From: Bosea sp. AS-1
GTDB lineage: Bacteria; Pseudomonadota; Alphaproteobacteria; Rhizobiales; Beijerinckiaceae
Length of the DNA stretch: 64,000 nucleotides
Reading direction: 5' to 3'
NCBI RefSeq assembly: GCF_002220095.1
Contig: NZ_CP022372.1
Location: 344,501-408,500 of the forward strand
Below the pieces are notes generated by a model. It was not told the origin of the DNA and ran no database searches. It worked only from the letters and a program-made list of their open reading frames with translations. How positions within the stretch are numbered: position 1 is the first letter of the stretch; each line of letters opens with the position of its first letter. Shown in pieces: positions 16,018-24,330 of the stretch. The translations under genes were made by a program, and so were the position numbers.

Positions 16018-17423
16018 GTTCCGCCGTCTCTCCCTCCGAGCCGGCCGCCATCGCGCCACCCTCCAGCTGGCCGCCGCGGCGCGCCGTCGTAGCGTGGATT
16101 TTCTTCGACTGGTCGGCGCAACCCTTCTTCACGCTGATCACCACCTTCGTCTTCGCGCCCTTCTTTGCTTCGGCGCTCGCGAGCGATGCGGCGGAAGGGC
16201 AGGCGCTGTGGGGCTACGCGACCGGGTTCGCGGGCCTGTGCATCGCGCTGCTTTCGCCACTGCTCGGCGGCATCGCCGATCGGACCGGGCCGCGCAAGCC
16301 CTGGATCGCGGCCTTCGGTGCGCTGCTGGTGATCGGCTCGGCTATGCTCTGGTTTGCGGTGCCGGGCTCGCCCTGGGCCGTGACGATCGCGCTTGCGGGT
16401 TTCGTCATCGCGACAATCGGCGCCGAATTCGCGACGACCTTCAACAATGCGATGATGACGCGGCTGGTGCCGACGGAACGGCTGGGCTGGCTCTCCGGTA
16501 CGGGCTGGGCGGTCGGCTATCTCGGCGGGCTGCTGTCGCTCGCGATCACGCTCGGCCTGTTGGCGGCCGATCCGCATACGGGCAAGACGCTTGCCGGCAT
16601 CACGCCGATCCTCGGCCTCGACGCGGCTGCGCGGGAGGGCGACCGCTTCTCCGGGCCGCTGACGGCCCTGTGGTTCGTCGTCTTCGTCGCCCCGATGTTC
16701 CTGCTGACGCCCGATTCGCCGCCGACCGGCCTCAAGCTGGCGGAGGCGGCGCGCGGCGGCGTCGGGAGGCTCAAGGCGACCATTGCGGAGCTGCCGAGCC
16801 TGCCCTCGCTCGGACGCTTCCTGCTCGCCAACATGATCTACCAGGACGCGCTGGTCGCGCTCTTCGCCTTCGGAGGCATCTACGCCGCCGGCGTCTTCGG
16901 CTGGCAGACCATCGAGCTCGGCGTCTTCGGCATCCTGCTGACGATTACCGGCACGCTCGGCGCGTGGCTCGGCGGCAAGCTCGACGATGCCATCGGCGGC
17001 AAGCGGGTGATCCTGGGAGCGATCGCCTGCCTGCTCATCGCCTGCCTCGGCATTCTGTCGCTGAGCGCCGACCACATTTTTTTCGTGATTCCGGCTGCCC
17101 CACCCGTCCCAGGCGACGGGCTCTATGCTTCGTTGCCAGAGAAAGTCTATCTCGGCCTCGGCCTGCTGATCGGTCTCGTCGCCGGACCATTGCAAGCGGC
17201 CTCGCGCAGCCTGATGGCCAGGCTCGCGCCGGAGGGGCGCATCGGCGAATTCTTCGGGCTCTTCGCCCTTTCGGGAAAAGTCACGTCCTTCATGGGACCG
17301 ACGCTGGTCGCGCTGGCGACGAGCGTCTTCGCCAGCCAGCGCGCCGGGCTTGCGGTGCTGATCGTGTTCTTCCTGGCGGGAGCCTGGCTGCTCGCCGGCG
17401 TCACAGTGAAACGGGCGCCGTAG
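16014..17423 (+). CDS. MFS transporter, UMF1 (Atg22-like) family
   Basis: Inner-membrane major facilitator of about 469 residues with roughly 12 hydrophobic segments. Diagnostic features are WIFFDWSAQPFFTLITTFVFAP in the first helix, GGIADRTGPRKPW in the first cytoplasmic loop and EFATTFNNAMM. A GTG start at 16014 overlaps the LON-domain stop, and no other start fits the predicted N-terminus. The bacterial substrate of UMF1 transporters is not established; amino-acid efflux is known only for the fungal vacuolar Atg22 relative. The gene is convergent with hss and shares a hairpin with it. Confidence 0.88.
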   Translation: MSSAVSPSEPAAIAPPSSWPPRRAVVAWIFFDWSAQPFFTLITTFVFAPFFASALASDAAEGQALWGYATGFAGLCIALLSPLLGGIADRTGPRKPWIAAFGALLVIGSAMLWFAVPGSPWAVTIALAGFVIATIGAEFATTFNNAMMTRLVPTERLGWLSGTGWAVGYLGGLLSLAITLGLLAADPHTGKTLAGITPILGLDAAAREGDRFSGPLTALWFVVFVAPMFLLTPDSPPTGLKLAEAARGGVGRLKATIAELPSLPSLGRFLLANMIYQDALVALFAFGGIYAAGVFGWQTIELGVFGILLTITGTLGAWLGGKLDDAIGGKRVILGAIACLLIACLGILSLSADHIFFVIPAAPPVPGDGLYASLPEKVYLGLGLLIGLVAGPLQAASRSLMARLAPEGRIGEFFGLFALSGKVTSFMGPTLVALATSVFASQRAGLAVLIVFFLAGAWLLAGVTVKRAP

Positions 17424-17431
17424 CGCCCGTT
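17410..17431. terminator. Convergent hairpin between UMF1 and hss genes
   Basis: A 9-bp perfect stem (AACGGGCGC / GCGCCCGTT) with loop CGTA overlaps the end of the UMF1 gene and sits 8 bases beyond the hss stop. CTGTTCGT follows on the plus strand; there is no strong T-tract on either side. Confidence 0.55.
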
Positions 17432-17438
17432 CTGTTCG

Positions 17439-18875
17439 TCAGCGAACCAGGATGTTCCTGAACTGCCAGGGATCGCTGGTATCGATGTCTTCGGGGAAGA
17501 GACCCGGGCGGCCGTCGAGCGGCGTCCAGTCGGTGTAGTAGCCCTTCACCGGCCCGAGATAGGGCTGCTGGATCTCGAGGCAGCGGTTGAAGTCGAGTTC
17601 CTCGACCTCGACGATCCCCGCTCGCGGGTTCTCCAGTGCCCAGACCATGCCGGCGAGCACGGAAGAGGTCACCTGAAGCCCGGTTGCGGTCTGATAGGGC
17701 GCGAGCGAACGCGCCTCCTCGGTCGAGAGCTGCGAGCCGAACCAGTACGCGCCCTTGTCGTGGCCGTAGAGCAGAACGCCGAGCTCGTCGATGCCATCGA
17801 CGACCTCTTTCTCCTCCAAGATATGATGCTCTTCCTGCGGGCGACCGGCATTGCCGAACATCTCGTGCAGCGAGAGCACGGCATCGTTCGCCGGGTGGTA
17901 GGCGTAGTGGCAGGTCGGCCGGTAGATGGCCTTGCCGGTCTCGTCGCGCACGGTGAAATAGTCTGCGATCGAAATCGACTCGTTATGCGTGACCAGGAAG
18001 CCGTATTGCGGTCCCGGCGTCGGGCACCAGCTCCGGACCTTGGTCTCGGCACCGGCCTGCATCAGGTAGATCGCCGCCTGCGAGCCCGTCTCATGAGTAT
18101 GGGCGTTCGCCGGCATCCATTTCTCATGCGTACCCCAGCCGAGTTCGGCGGGTTGCACGGCTTCGGCGATGAAGCCCTCGACCGACCAGGTGTTGACGAA
18201 CACACCCGGCGGCTTGGGGTTCTTCGAACGCTGCGTGTCGCGCTCGGCGATGTGGATGCCCTTCACGCCGACGCGCTGCATCAGCGCGGCCCATTCCTCG
18301 CGGGTCTGCGGCTGCGTCGCGTTGAGACGCATATCGGCGGCGAGATTCGTCAGAGCCCGCTTCACCAGCGAGGAGACCAGGCCAGGATTGGCGCCGCAGC
18401 AGGAGACGGCGGTCGGGGAGCCGGGCGCGCGGGCGCGCTTGGCGGCGAGCGTCATCTCGCGCAGCGCGTAGTTCGAGCGCTCGGCCGGTCCCTTGCTGTC
18501 GTCGAAATAGAAGCCGAGCCACGGCTCGTTGACGGTGTCGATATAGAGAGCTCCGAGGCTGGAGCAGAATTCCATGATGTCGCGCGAGCCGGTGTCGCAG
18601 GACAGGTTCACGCAGAAGCCTTGTCCACCGCCGGCAGTCAGCAGCGGTTCGAGGATCGCTTTGTAGTTTTCGGGCGTCAGCGCTTCCTGGATGAAGCGGA
18701 TGCCACGCTCATCGAGGAGAGCCCGGTTCTCATCGTCCGGCGCGATCACCACGAAGCGGCTCTTGTCATATTTGAAATGCCGTTCGATCAGCGGCAGCGT
18801 CCCGCGGCCGATCGAGCCGAAACCGATCATCACGATCGGGCCGGTGATCTCGCCGTATACGGGCCAATTCGTCAT
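17439..18875 (-). CDS. hss: Homospermidine synthase
   Basis: Cytoplasmic NAD-dependent enzyme of 478 residues, the length of the well-studied Blastochloris viridis enzyme. It condenses two putrescine molecules (or putrescine and spermidine) to homospermidine, a major polyamine in Alphaproteobacteria. The N-terminal Rossmann motif VMIGFGSIGRGTLPL (about 15-29) and CCGANPGLVSSLVKRAL are typical of this saccharopine-dehydrogenase-like family. AGGAG and GGAAGA precede the ATG at 18875. Ornithine decarboxylase, which supplies putrescine, is encoded about 0.9 kb upstream on the same strand, with a GNAT between them. Confidence 0.95.
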   Translation of the reverse strand: MTNWPVYGEITGPIVMIGFGSIGRGTLPLIERHFKYDKSRFVVIAPDDENRALLDERGIRFIQEALTPENYKAILEPLLTAGGGQGFCVNLSCDTGSRDIMEFCSSLGALYIDTVNEPWLGFYFDDSKGPAERSNYALREMTLAAKRARAPGSPTAVSCCGANPGLVSSLVKRALTNLAADMRLNATQPQTREEWAALMQRVGVKGIHIAERDTQRSKNPKPPGVFVNTWSVEGFIAEAVQPAELGWGTHEKWMPANAHTHETGSQAAIYLMQAGAETKVRSWCPTPGPQYGFLVTHNESISIADYFTVRDETGKAIYRPTCHYAYHPANDAVLSLHEMFGNAGRPQEEHHILEEKEVVDGIDELGVLLYGHDKGAYWFGSQLSTEEARSLAPYQTATGLQVTSSVLAGMVWALENPRAGIVEVEELDFNRCLEIQQPYLGPVKGYYTDWTPLDGRPGLFPEDIDTSDPWQFRNILVR

Positions 18876-19025
18876 TCTTCCAAACTCCTGGGTTCCGGGA
18901 CAAAAAAGGTCGAAAAAGCTCGTATGAGCGCGCAATCGCGCCGTCAATCGCCGCAGCGCTTTCCATGCGGTCTCGGCATGGAAAGCGCCGGGCGATGACG
19001 GCGCGATGACGAAGACGGCGAAGGG

Positions 19026-19562
19026 TCAGGCGGCGCGGGCCACCGTCTCCGCTGCGAGAGCGACAGGGTGCGGGGCGCCGGCCGCGACCAGCACGCCGCT
19101 TGCGCCGTCGAGAGCGCCATCGCGCAGCTCGATGGCGAGGAAGCGCTCGCGCTCGACCGGGCCGGGCATGGCGAGGTCGCGGGTCAAGGCGGTCTCGAAC
19201 CCGAAGCGCGCATAATAGGGCGCGTCGCCGACGAGGATGACAGCGCCGTGACCGAGGCAGGCGGCGCGCCAGAGCGCCTCGCGCATCAGCGCCTTGCCCA
19301 GGCCCTCGCCCTGCAATTCGGGCTTCACCGCAAGCGGGCCGAGCAGGAGTGCCGCCACGCCATTGGCAGTGACGTGCCAGAGGCGCACGGTGCCGATGAC
19401 TTCGCCATCGCGTTCCGCGGTCAGCGCCAGCCCTTCGGCCGGCAGGCGACCCTCGCGGAGACGCTCGCTCGACTTGGCAGTCCGGCGCTCGCCGAGGCAA
19501 CGGTCGAGCAGCACCTCGCGGGCAGGGATGTCGGCAGCAATCTCGTCGCGGATCTGGATCAT
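19026..19562 (-). CDS. GNAT family N-acetyltransferase (YhbS-like)
   Basis: Soluble acetyl-CoA-dependent acetyltransferase of 178 residues. The acetyl-CoA loop appears as LAVKPELQGEGLGKALM (about 78-94), preceded by the central strands GTVRLWHV and followed by VGDAPYYARFGFE, which matches the YhbS subgroup. The acceptor is unknown. Its position between ornithine decarboxylase and homospermidine synthase, all leftward, suggests a role connected with polyamines, for instance acetylation of a diamine, but that is inference. The gaps of 228 bases to odc and about 150 to hss leave room for separate promoters. Confidence 0.88.
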   Translation of the reverse strand: MIQIRDEIAADIPAREVLLDRCLGERRTAKSSERLREGRLPAEGLALTAERDGEVIGTVRLWHVTANGVAALLLGPLAVKPELQGEGLGKALMREALWRAACLGHGAVILVGDAPYYARFGFETALTRDLAMPGPVERERFLAIELRDGALDGASGVLVAAGAPHPVALAAETVARAA

Positions 19563-19763
19563 GACGCACCTCCGGCCGGAGCGTCTGCCTTGCGCAGACC
19601 TTCCCGGCGCCGCGCGGACGCGGCCACAGGCAAAATGGGATGTGGGAGAGGGGTCCGGCGGGAGCCACGCCCGCGCGCTCCCTTCTGGAGACGCGGACGC
19701 TCCGCCCGGTTTCCCGGGCGGCCTGCCGTTTCAGACAGGGCGCTTCGCCGGACCCGATTTCAA

Positions 19764-19783
19764 GGGGCGCCTCGCGGCGCCCC
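19764..19783 (-). terminator. Hairpin downstream of ornithine decarboxylase
   Basis: A perfect 8-bp stem GGGGCGCC / GGCGCCCC with loop of four bases begins seven bases after the odc stop on the minus strand. The following TTGAAAT is only weakly T-rich, so it may be a terminator or an mRNA-end stabiliser. Confidence 0.5.
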
Positions 19784-19790
19784 GGTCACG

Positions 19791-20936
19791 TCAGATGACG
19801 TACTGCTTCAGCGGCGGGAAGCCGTTGAAGGCGACGGCCGAATAGGTCGTCGTATAGGCGCCCGTGCCCTCGATCAGCACCTTGTCGCCGATCTCCAGCG
19901 AGAAGGGCAGCATGTACGGGGTCTTCTCGTACATGACGTCGACCGAGTCGCAGGTCGGGCCGGCGAGCACGCAGGGAACCGTCTCGTCGCCATCGCGCTC
20001 GGTGCGGATGGGATAGCGGATCGCTTCGTCCATCGTCTCGGCGAGGCCGTTGAACTTGCCGATGTCGAGATAGACCCAGCGGACCTTGTCGTCCTCGGCC
20101 TTCTTCGAGATCAGCACGACCTCGGCCTCGATCAGGCCCGCCTCGCCGACCATGCCGCGGCCCGGCTCGATGATCGTCTCGGGCAGCTGGTTGCCGAAAT
20201 GCTTCGACAGCGCCCGGAAGATCGCGTCGCCATAGGACGGCACGCCCGGAATCGGCTTCAGGTAGCGCGCCGGGAAGCCGCCGCCGAGGTTGACCATCGA
20301 CAGCGAGATGCCACGGGTGGCGCATTCCTTGAAGATCGCCGAGGCCGAGGCCAGGGCCGAATCCCAGGCGTTGACGTTGGCCTGCTGCGAGCCGACGTGG
20401 AACGAGATGCCGTAAGCCTGCAGACCGAGGCGATGGCCGTGCTCAAGCACGTCCGCGGCCATTTCGGGCACGCAGCCGAACTTGCGCGAGAGCGGCCAGT
20501 CGGCGCCGGCACCGTCGCAGAGGATGCGGCAGAAGATGCGCGAATCCTTGGCGCCGGTCTTCTCGGCGGAACGGGCCACCTTCTCGACCTCGGCCGTGCA
20601 GTCGACGGCGAAGAGGCGCACGCCGAGCTCCATGGCGCGCGCGACGTCGCGCTCCTTCTTGATGGTATTGCCGAAGGAGATGCGGTCGGCGGTGGCGCCG
20701 GCGGCGAGCGCGAGCTCGATTTCGACGACCGAGGCGCAGTCGAAGCAGGAGCCGAGCTTGGCCAGCAGGGCAAGCACCTCCGGCGCCGGGTTCGCCTTCA
20801 CCGCGTAGAAGACGCGGGTGTCGGGCAGAGCACGGGCGAAGGCCTTATAGTTCTCGCGCACGACATCGGTGTCGATGACGACGCAGGGACCGTCCTCACG
20901 TCGGGTCCGAAGAAACTCACGGATGCGCTCGGTCAT
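19791..20936 (-). CDS. Ornithine (ornithine/lysine) decarboxylase, fold-III PLP type
   Basis: PLP enzyme of 381 residues converting ornithine to putrescine; many alphaproteobacterial homologues also accept lysine. Landmarks are the PLP lysine Lys47 in VFYAVKANP, FHVGSQ (about 179-184), the phosphate-binding glycines in VNLGGGFP, IIEPGRG, and catalytic Cys329 in GPTCDSVD contributed across the dimer. No signal peptide. The start at 20936 (MTERIREF) matches family N-termini; upstream codons in the same frame have no such support. The gene is preceded by a hairpin-rich leader and followed by GNAT and hss, forming a putrescine-to-homospermidine locus. Confidence 0.93.
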   Translation of the reverse strand: MTERIREFLRTRREDGPCVVIDTDVVRENYKAFARALPDTRVFYAVKANPAPEVLALLAKLGSCFDCASVVEIELALAAGATADRISFGNTIKKERDVARAMELGVRLFAVDCTAEVEKVARSAEKTGAKDSRIFCRILCDGAGADWPLSRKFGCVPEMAADVLEHGHRLGLQAYGISFHVGSQQANVNAWDSALASASAIFKECATRGISLSMVNLGGGFPARYLKPIPGVPSYGDAIFRALSKHFGNQLPETIIEPGRGMVGEAGLIEAEVVLISKKAEDDKVRWVYLDIGKFNGLAETMDEAIRYPIRTERDGDETVPCVLAGPTCDSVDVMYEKTPYMLPFSLEIGDKVLIEGTGAYTTTYSAVAFNGFPPLKQYVI

Positions 20937-21164
20937 CGGCGCGACTCCCCTACGACGCAAGCGGCGTCGATGCGATGTATCGCCGGAAAAGTCGTCGCAG
21001 TCGCGAGGCGCTTTGGAGACGCCTGCTACAGCGGACGAGCCGTCCGGACCCGAAACACCGTTCGATTGGGGTAGACCCCGCACGGCCGGCAATGAAGGAC
21101 AAGCCTCTTCGGTGTTGACCTGTGGAAAGCCAACGAGACCAAAAAAGCCCGCTCCGTCGTTGCT

Positions 21165-21281
21165 TTAAGCTGCGTCCCCCGTGGAGATGCGGGGTTCGCC
21201 GGTTTTGCCTCCGGCTGCCGGTCTGTGTCGGGGAACAATCTCCTTGCGGAGACTGGGAAGCGTGATTTGAGGGATGTCCAT
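21165..21281 (-). CDS. Candidate leader peptide upstream of ornithine decarboxylase
   Basis: A 38-codon frame starts MDIPQITLPSLRKEI at 21281 and ends at TAA 21165, wholly inside the structured leader. GGAGGGG sits just before the ATG, closer than usual, and a hairpin (21269-21287) would sequester that ATG. Leader peptides that sense ornithine are known upstream of enterobacterial speF (speFL); a similar role here is speculative, and the frame could be chance in GC-rich DNA. Confidence 0.25.
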   Translation of the reverse strand: MDIPQITLPSLRKEIVPRHRPAAGGKTGEPRISTGDAA

Positions 21282-21332
21282 CCCCTCCATCCGTCTTCCG
21301 ACCCCTGGCGGCTGTCCGGCCTCTTGTCCGGA
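21177..21332 (-). ncRNA. Structured 5' leader RNA of ornithine decarboxylase (speF-leader-like)
   Basis: Within about 155 bases the minus strand contains five compact inverted repeats: TCCGG/CCGGA (21315-21332), a GAGGG-ATG/CAT-CCCTC hairpin with one bulged G (21269-21287), TCTCC-GCAA-GGAGA with a GNRA tetraloop (21239-21252), GCCGG/CCGGC (21198-21215) and CCCCG/CGGGG (21177-21194). A conserved RNA element named the speF leader has been described upstream of ornithine decarboxylase genes in Alphaproteobacteria. Position and structure density fit, but I have not matched its consensus base by base. Confidence 0.5.
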
Positions 21333-21506
21333 TGCCCACCGACCGGCACGCGGCCACAGGCACGTGCGAATTGGGTGAACGCGATATACGGATGCCGACT
21401 CCGGATCACAAGTATTTTTTGAGCCCGGAGCCGCATTTTTTTGCAAGGCCGATGCGCGTCCGTCAGGAAGCGGGTTAACGGTCGCAAGTCTTTGGCCGGC
21501 TACGCT

Positions 21507-22067
21507 TTATTCGTGCTTCTCGCAGAAGCGGATTCGGTTGCCGAACGGGTCAGGGACCTGCAGCGTCCGCCCACCCGGGCCGTCCTCCTCGATGCCCGGC
21601 CGCGAATAGGTATAGCGCTTGCCGATCAGCTCGGCATGGAGGGCGTCGATGCCCTGCATCCAGACGAAGACGGTCGAGCCGGGGCTGGCATCGCCGTGAT
21701 GCTCGGAGAGATGGAGCTGCAGACCCGAGCGCGAAACCTGCATATAGAGCGGCATGTTCGGCCCGAAACGATGGTCCCAGTCCATGTGGAAGCCGAGGAA
21801 GTCGAGATAGAACTCCTTGGCCTTGGTTTCGTCGAATATCCGCAGGATCGGGATACCCATCTGGAGACGAACGGCTTCGCCTGATCCGGGGTCGGGTACG
21901 TCGGGGGATGCTTCGCCGATTCTGGCCGCCAGCACGTTCCAGCTGTCATAGCCGAACTGGCGCGCGACGATCTCCAGGGTCTCGGAATGGGAAAGCGGCA
22001 TCTGCCTCGCGGCCATGGCTTCGCGCAGGCTCTTCGCCATCAGCTTCGCGTCGCGAAAGCTTCGCAT
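21507..22067 (-). CDS. Glyoxalase superfamily (VOC-fold) protein
   Basis: Protein of 186 residues. The first about 60 residues are a small helical region (MRSFRDAKLMAKSLREAMA, then ETLEIVARQFGYDSWNVLAARI) seen in a group of glyoxalase-like proteins. Residues about 68-184 form a VOC-type domain with IPILRIFDETKAKEFYLDFLG, the metal-type positions QLHLSEHHGD and the terminal VPDPFGNRIRFCE. Annotated relatives are often called bleomycin-resistance-like; I see no evidence for drug binding. It is divergent from opgG and lies upstream of the odc leader. Confidence 0.85.
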   Translation of the reverse strand: MRSFRDAKLMAKSLREAMAARQMPLSHSETLEIVARQFGYDSWNVLAARIGEASPDVPDPGSGEAVRLQMGIPILRIFDETKAKEFYLDFLGFHMDWDHRFGPNMPLYMQVSRSGLQLHLSEHHGDASPGSTVFVWMQGIDALHAELIGKRYTYSRPGIEEDGPGGRTLQVPDPFGNRIRFCEKHE

Positions 22068-22340
22068 CGTCTCGATCCTTCTCGCTTGGACGGGTGGGAT
22101 CGGGGCTCGCCTTGCCGATATCCGTCCACGAGTCGATCGGGATCAGGACAGGGACTTGTCAGGATGCGTTCACCTTGCCCTTAGGGGCGCGAGCGGCTGG
22201 CCGCATCCGGCCGAGGGCAAAGGTTGCGATATCTTCATGCATTGTCAATCGCGCTGCCCTAGACGAGCCTCATTTCATGGCCTTAAGTCGCTGCGGCCAT
22301 GAATATTTGTCGCCAGGGGCGACGAGAAGACGGACTTGGG

Positions 22341-24029
22341 ATGACGATGCTGGACCGCCGCCATGTTCTGGGCGGGCTTTCTGCCGCTCTGTGCCTTACC
22401 GCAGCGCCCTCGGCCCTGCTCGCCCAGCAGCCGCAGAATCCGAATCCCCCTCCTCCGCCGCAGACGCCGCCGCAGCCGCGCTTCGGCTTCGAGGACGTGC
22501 AGCGGCGCGCGCGAGAGGTCGCGGCGGTCGCCTACGAGCCGCCGGCTGCCCTGCCGGAGCCGCTTGCCAGGCTCGATTACGATTCCTGGCGCGATATCCG
22601 CTTCCGGCCGGAGCGAGCCCTGCTCGCGCAGAACGGTTCGTCGTTCCGGATGCAGATGTTCCATCCCGGCTTCCTGTTTACACGGCCGATCACGGTGAAC
22701 GTGGTGCGCGACGGCGTGCCGACGCCGGTGCCCTATGCCGCGAACCTGTTCGACTACGGCAAGGTCAAGTTCGACAAGCCTCTGCCGGTCAATCTCGGTT
22801 TCGCCGGTTTCCGCCTGCACTATCCGCTCAACGATCCGCGCGTCCTCGACGAGTTGATCGCCTTCATCGGCGCGAGCTATTTCCGCGTACTGGGGCGCGA
22901 ACAGCGTTACGGGCTCTCGGCGCGTGGCCTTGCCATCGGTGCGGGCACGGCAACGGAGGAGTTCCCGGTCTTCCGCGAATTCTGGGTCGAGCAGCCGGGT
23001 GCCGGTGCGGAGCGCATCGTCGTCAATGCATTGCTCGATTCGCCGTCGGTGACCGGCGCCTACCGCTTCACCATCTATCCGGATGTCGACACGGTGGTCG
23101 AGGTCGCGGCCACGCTGTTCCCGCGCAAACCGATCGAGAAGCTCGGGCTCGCGCCACTGACTTCGATGTTCTTCACCGGCGAGAACGATCGCCGCTTCTT
23201 CGAGGATTATCGTCCGGAGCTGCACGATTCGGACGGGCTGATGATCCATTCCGGCAGCGGCGAATGGCTGTGGCGGCCGTTGCGTAATCCGAAGCAGCAG
23301 GCGGTGTCCGCCTTCGTCGAGCGCAATGTGCGCGGCTTCGGATTGATGCAGCGCGACCGCAGCTTCGACCACTACCAGGATCTCGACCTCGCCTATGAGC
23401 GCCGGTCGTCCTACTGGGTCGAACCCCAGGGTGAATGGGGCGAGGGCATGATCGAGCTGATCGAGATGCCGACGGCGGACGAGAGCAACGACAATGTCGT
23501 CGCGCTCTGGATGCCGAAGACGCCGCTGGAGCCCGGCAAAGAGTTTTCCTTCAGCTACCGGCTGACGGCGATGCTCGATTCCGGCGACCTTCACCCTGGC
23601 GGCCGGGTGGTCAATACCTATCAGGCCGTGCCGAAGGCGCTGGGGTCGAGCGAGGCCGTGGTCGAAGGGGCGCGGCGCTTCATCGTCGATTTTTCCGGCG
23701 GCGATCTCGACTACCATTTGAAGCAGCCAGACAAGGTGGAGATCGTTCCCTCGATTACCCGTGGCAAGATCGATCGCGCCTTCGTCGTGCCGAATCCGAA
23801 GATCGACGGCTTCCGTGCCTTCATCGACGTGACGGGCGAGCCTGGCCAGCTCTCCGAAATGCGCGCCTTCCTGAAGAGCGGCAACAAGACGCTGACGGAG
23901 ACCTGGAGCTATCCGTGGCGCGCCGAAGCCAGGGAGCAGCCCGCCCCGCCTGCGCCGACTCAGCAACCGCCGGCAGCGCAACAGCCGCCGGCACCGCAGC
24001 AGCCGGCTCAGCAGCCAGCCAAGGAGTGA
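22341..24029 (+). CDS. opgG: Periplasmic glucan biosynthesis protein, MdoG/OpgG-OpgD family
   Basis: Exported protein of 562 residues needed for making osmoregulated periplasmic glucans. The N-terminus MLDRRHVLGGLSAALCL has a twin-arginine-type signal, as in OpgD and many alphaproteobacterial OpgG proteins. The family body begins with RFGFEDVQRRAREVAAVAYEPP and includes WRDIRFRPERALL, RYGLSARGLAIGTA-like text and EFPVFREFWVEQP. Both ends of the mature protein are proline/glutamine-rich: NPNPPPPPQTPPQP after the signal and a C-terminal tail of PPA/QQPA repeats. The OpgG versus OpgD assignment is uncertain. ATG at 22347 is an alternative start. No opgH neighbour is present; a small GNAT follows by four bases. 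Confidence 0.88.
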   Translation: MTMLDRRHVLGGLSAALCLTAAPSALLAQQPQNPNPPPPPQTPPQPRFGFEDVQRRAREVAAVAYEPPAALPEPLARLDYDSWRDIRFRPERALLAQNGSSFRMQMFHPGFLFTRPITVNVVRDGVPTPVPYAANLFDYGKVKFDKPLPVNLGFAGFRLHYPLNDPRVLDELIAFIGASYFRVLGREQRYGLSARGLAIGAGTATEEFPVFREFWVEQPGAGAERIVVNALLDSPSVTGAYRFTIYPDVDTVVEVAATLFPRKPIEKLGLAPLTSMFFTGENDRRFFEDYRPELHDSDGLMIHSGSGEWLWRPLRNPKQQAVSAFVERNVRGFGLMQRDRSFDHYQDLDLAYERRSSYWVEPQGEWGEGMIELIEMPTADESNDNVVALWMPKTPLEPGKEFSFSYRLTAMLDSGDLHPGGRVVNTYQAVPKALGSSEAVVEGARRFIVDFSGGDLDYHLKQPDKVEIVPSITRGKIDRAFVVPNPKIDGFRAFIDVTGEPGQLSEMRAFLKSGNKTLTETWSYPWRAEAREQPAPPAPTQQPPAAQQPPAPQQPAQQPAKE

Positions 24030-24033
24030 CGCG

Positions 24034-24306
24034 ATGGATGTCGTCGAGAAGCCCGAGCAGAACCGTTTCGAACTGGCCCTCGACGGCGGCACCGCCCTCG
24101 TCGCTTATCGGGTGGACGGCAACCGGCTGGTGCTGATCCATACCGAGGTGCCCGAGGAGTTCAGCGGGCAGGGCATCGGCTCGCGGCTCGCCAAGGGGGT
24201 GTTCGAGCTGATCCGGGCGAGCGGACGCAAGGCGGTCGTGCGCTGCCCGTTCCTGAAGGCCTGGATCGCAAAGCACCCCGAATACGACGACATCGTCGAC
24301 GGCTGA
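24034..24306 (+). CDS. Small GNAT-fold acetyltransferase (YidJ-type)
   Basis: Minimal acetyltransferase-like protein of 90 residues from the short GNAT group (E. coli YjdJ, human NATD1 relatives). The acetyl-CoA loop is visible as EEFSGQGIGSRLAKGVFELI, followed by KAVVRCPFLKAWIAKHPEY, the terminal block that defines the group. Substrates are not known for the family. The start is four bases after the opgG stop, indicating co-transcription with it, although no functional link is obvious. Confidence 0.88.
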   Translation: MDVVEKPEQNRFELALDGGTALVAYRVDGNRLVLIHTEVPEEFSGQGIGSRLAKGVFELIRASGRKAVVRCPFLKAWIAKHPEYDDIVDG

Positions 24307-24330
24307 GCGAACCGTCTGCGGCCTACGGCG

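Larger units (their letters stand above)
20937..21506 (-). other. Long leader / intergenic region upstream of ornithine decarboxylase
   Basis: About 570 bases separate the odc ATG from the next gene. Roughly 21177-21332 is dense in hairpins (listed separately) and carries a short open frame. The stretch 21390-21430 (ACAAGTATTTTTTGAG on the plus strand) is AT-rich and is a reasonable place for the promoter on the minus strand. Between the hairpins and the odc ATG (20937-21160) I see a poly-T stretch (minus strand GGGCTTTTTTGG at about 21139-21150) but no confident gene. Confidence 0.6.

Noticed and set aside
16014..17423. Autophagy-like amino-acid efflux function from the Atg22 similarity.
   Set aside because: That role is known only from fungal vacuoles; UMF1 transporters in bacteria have no assigned substrate.
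22275..24092. A 605-codon minus-strand frame over the MdoG/OpgG gene.
   Set aside because: Antisense to a well-supported gene; no family recognised and the frame is R/H-rich.
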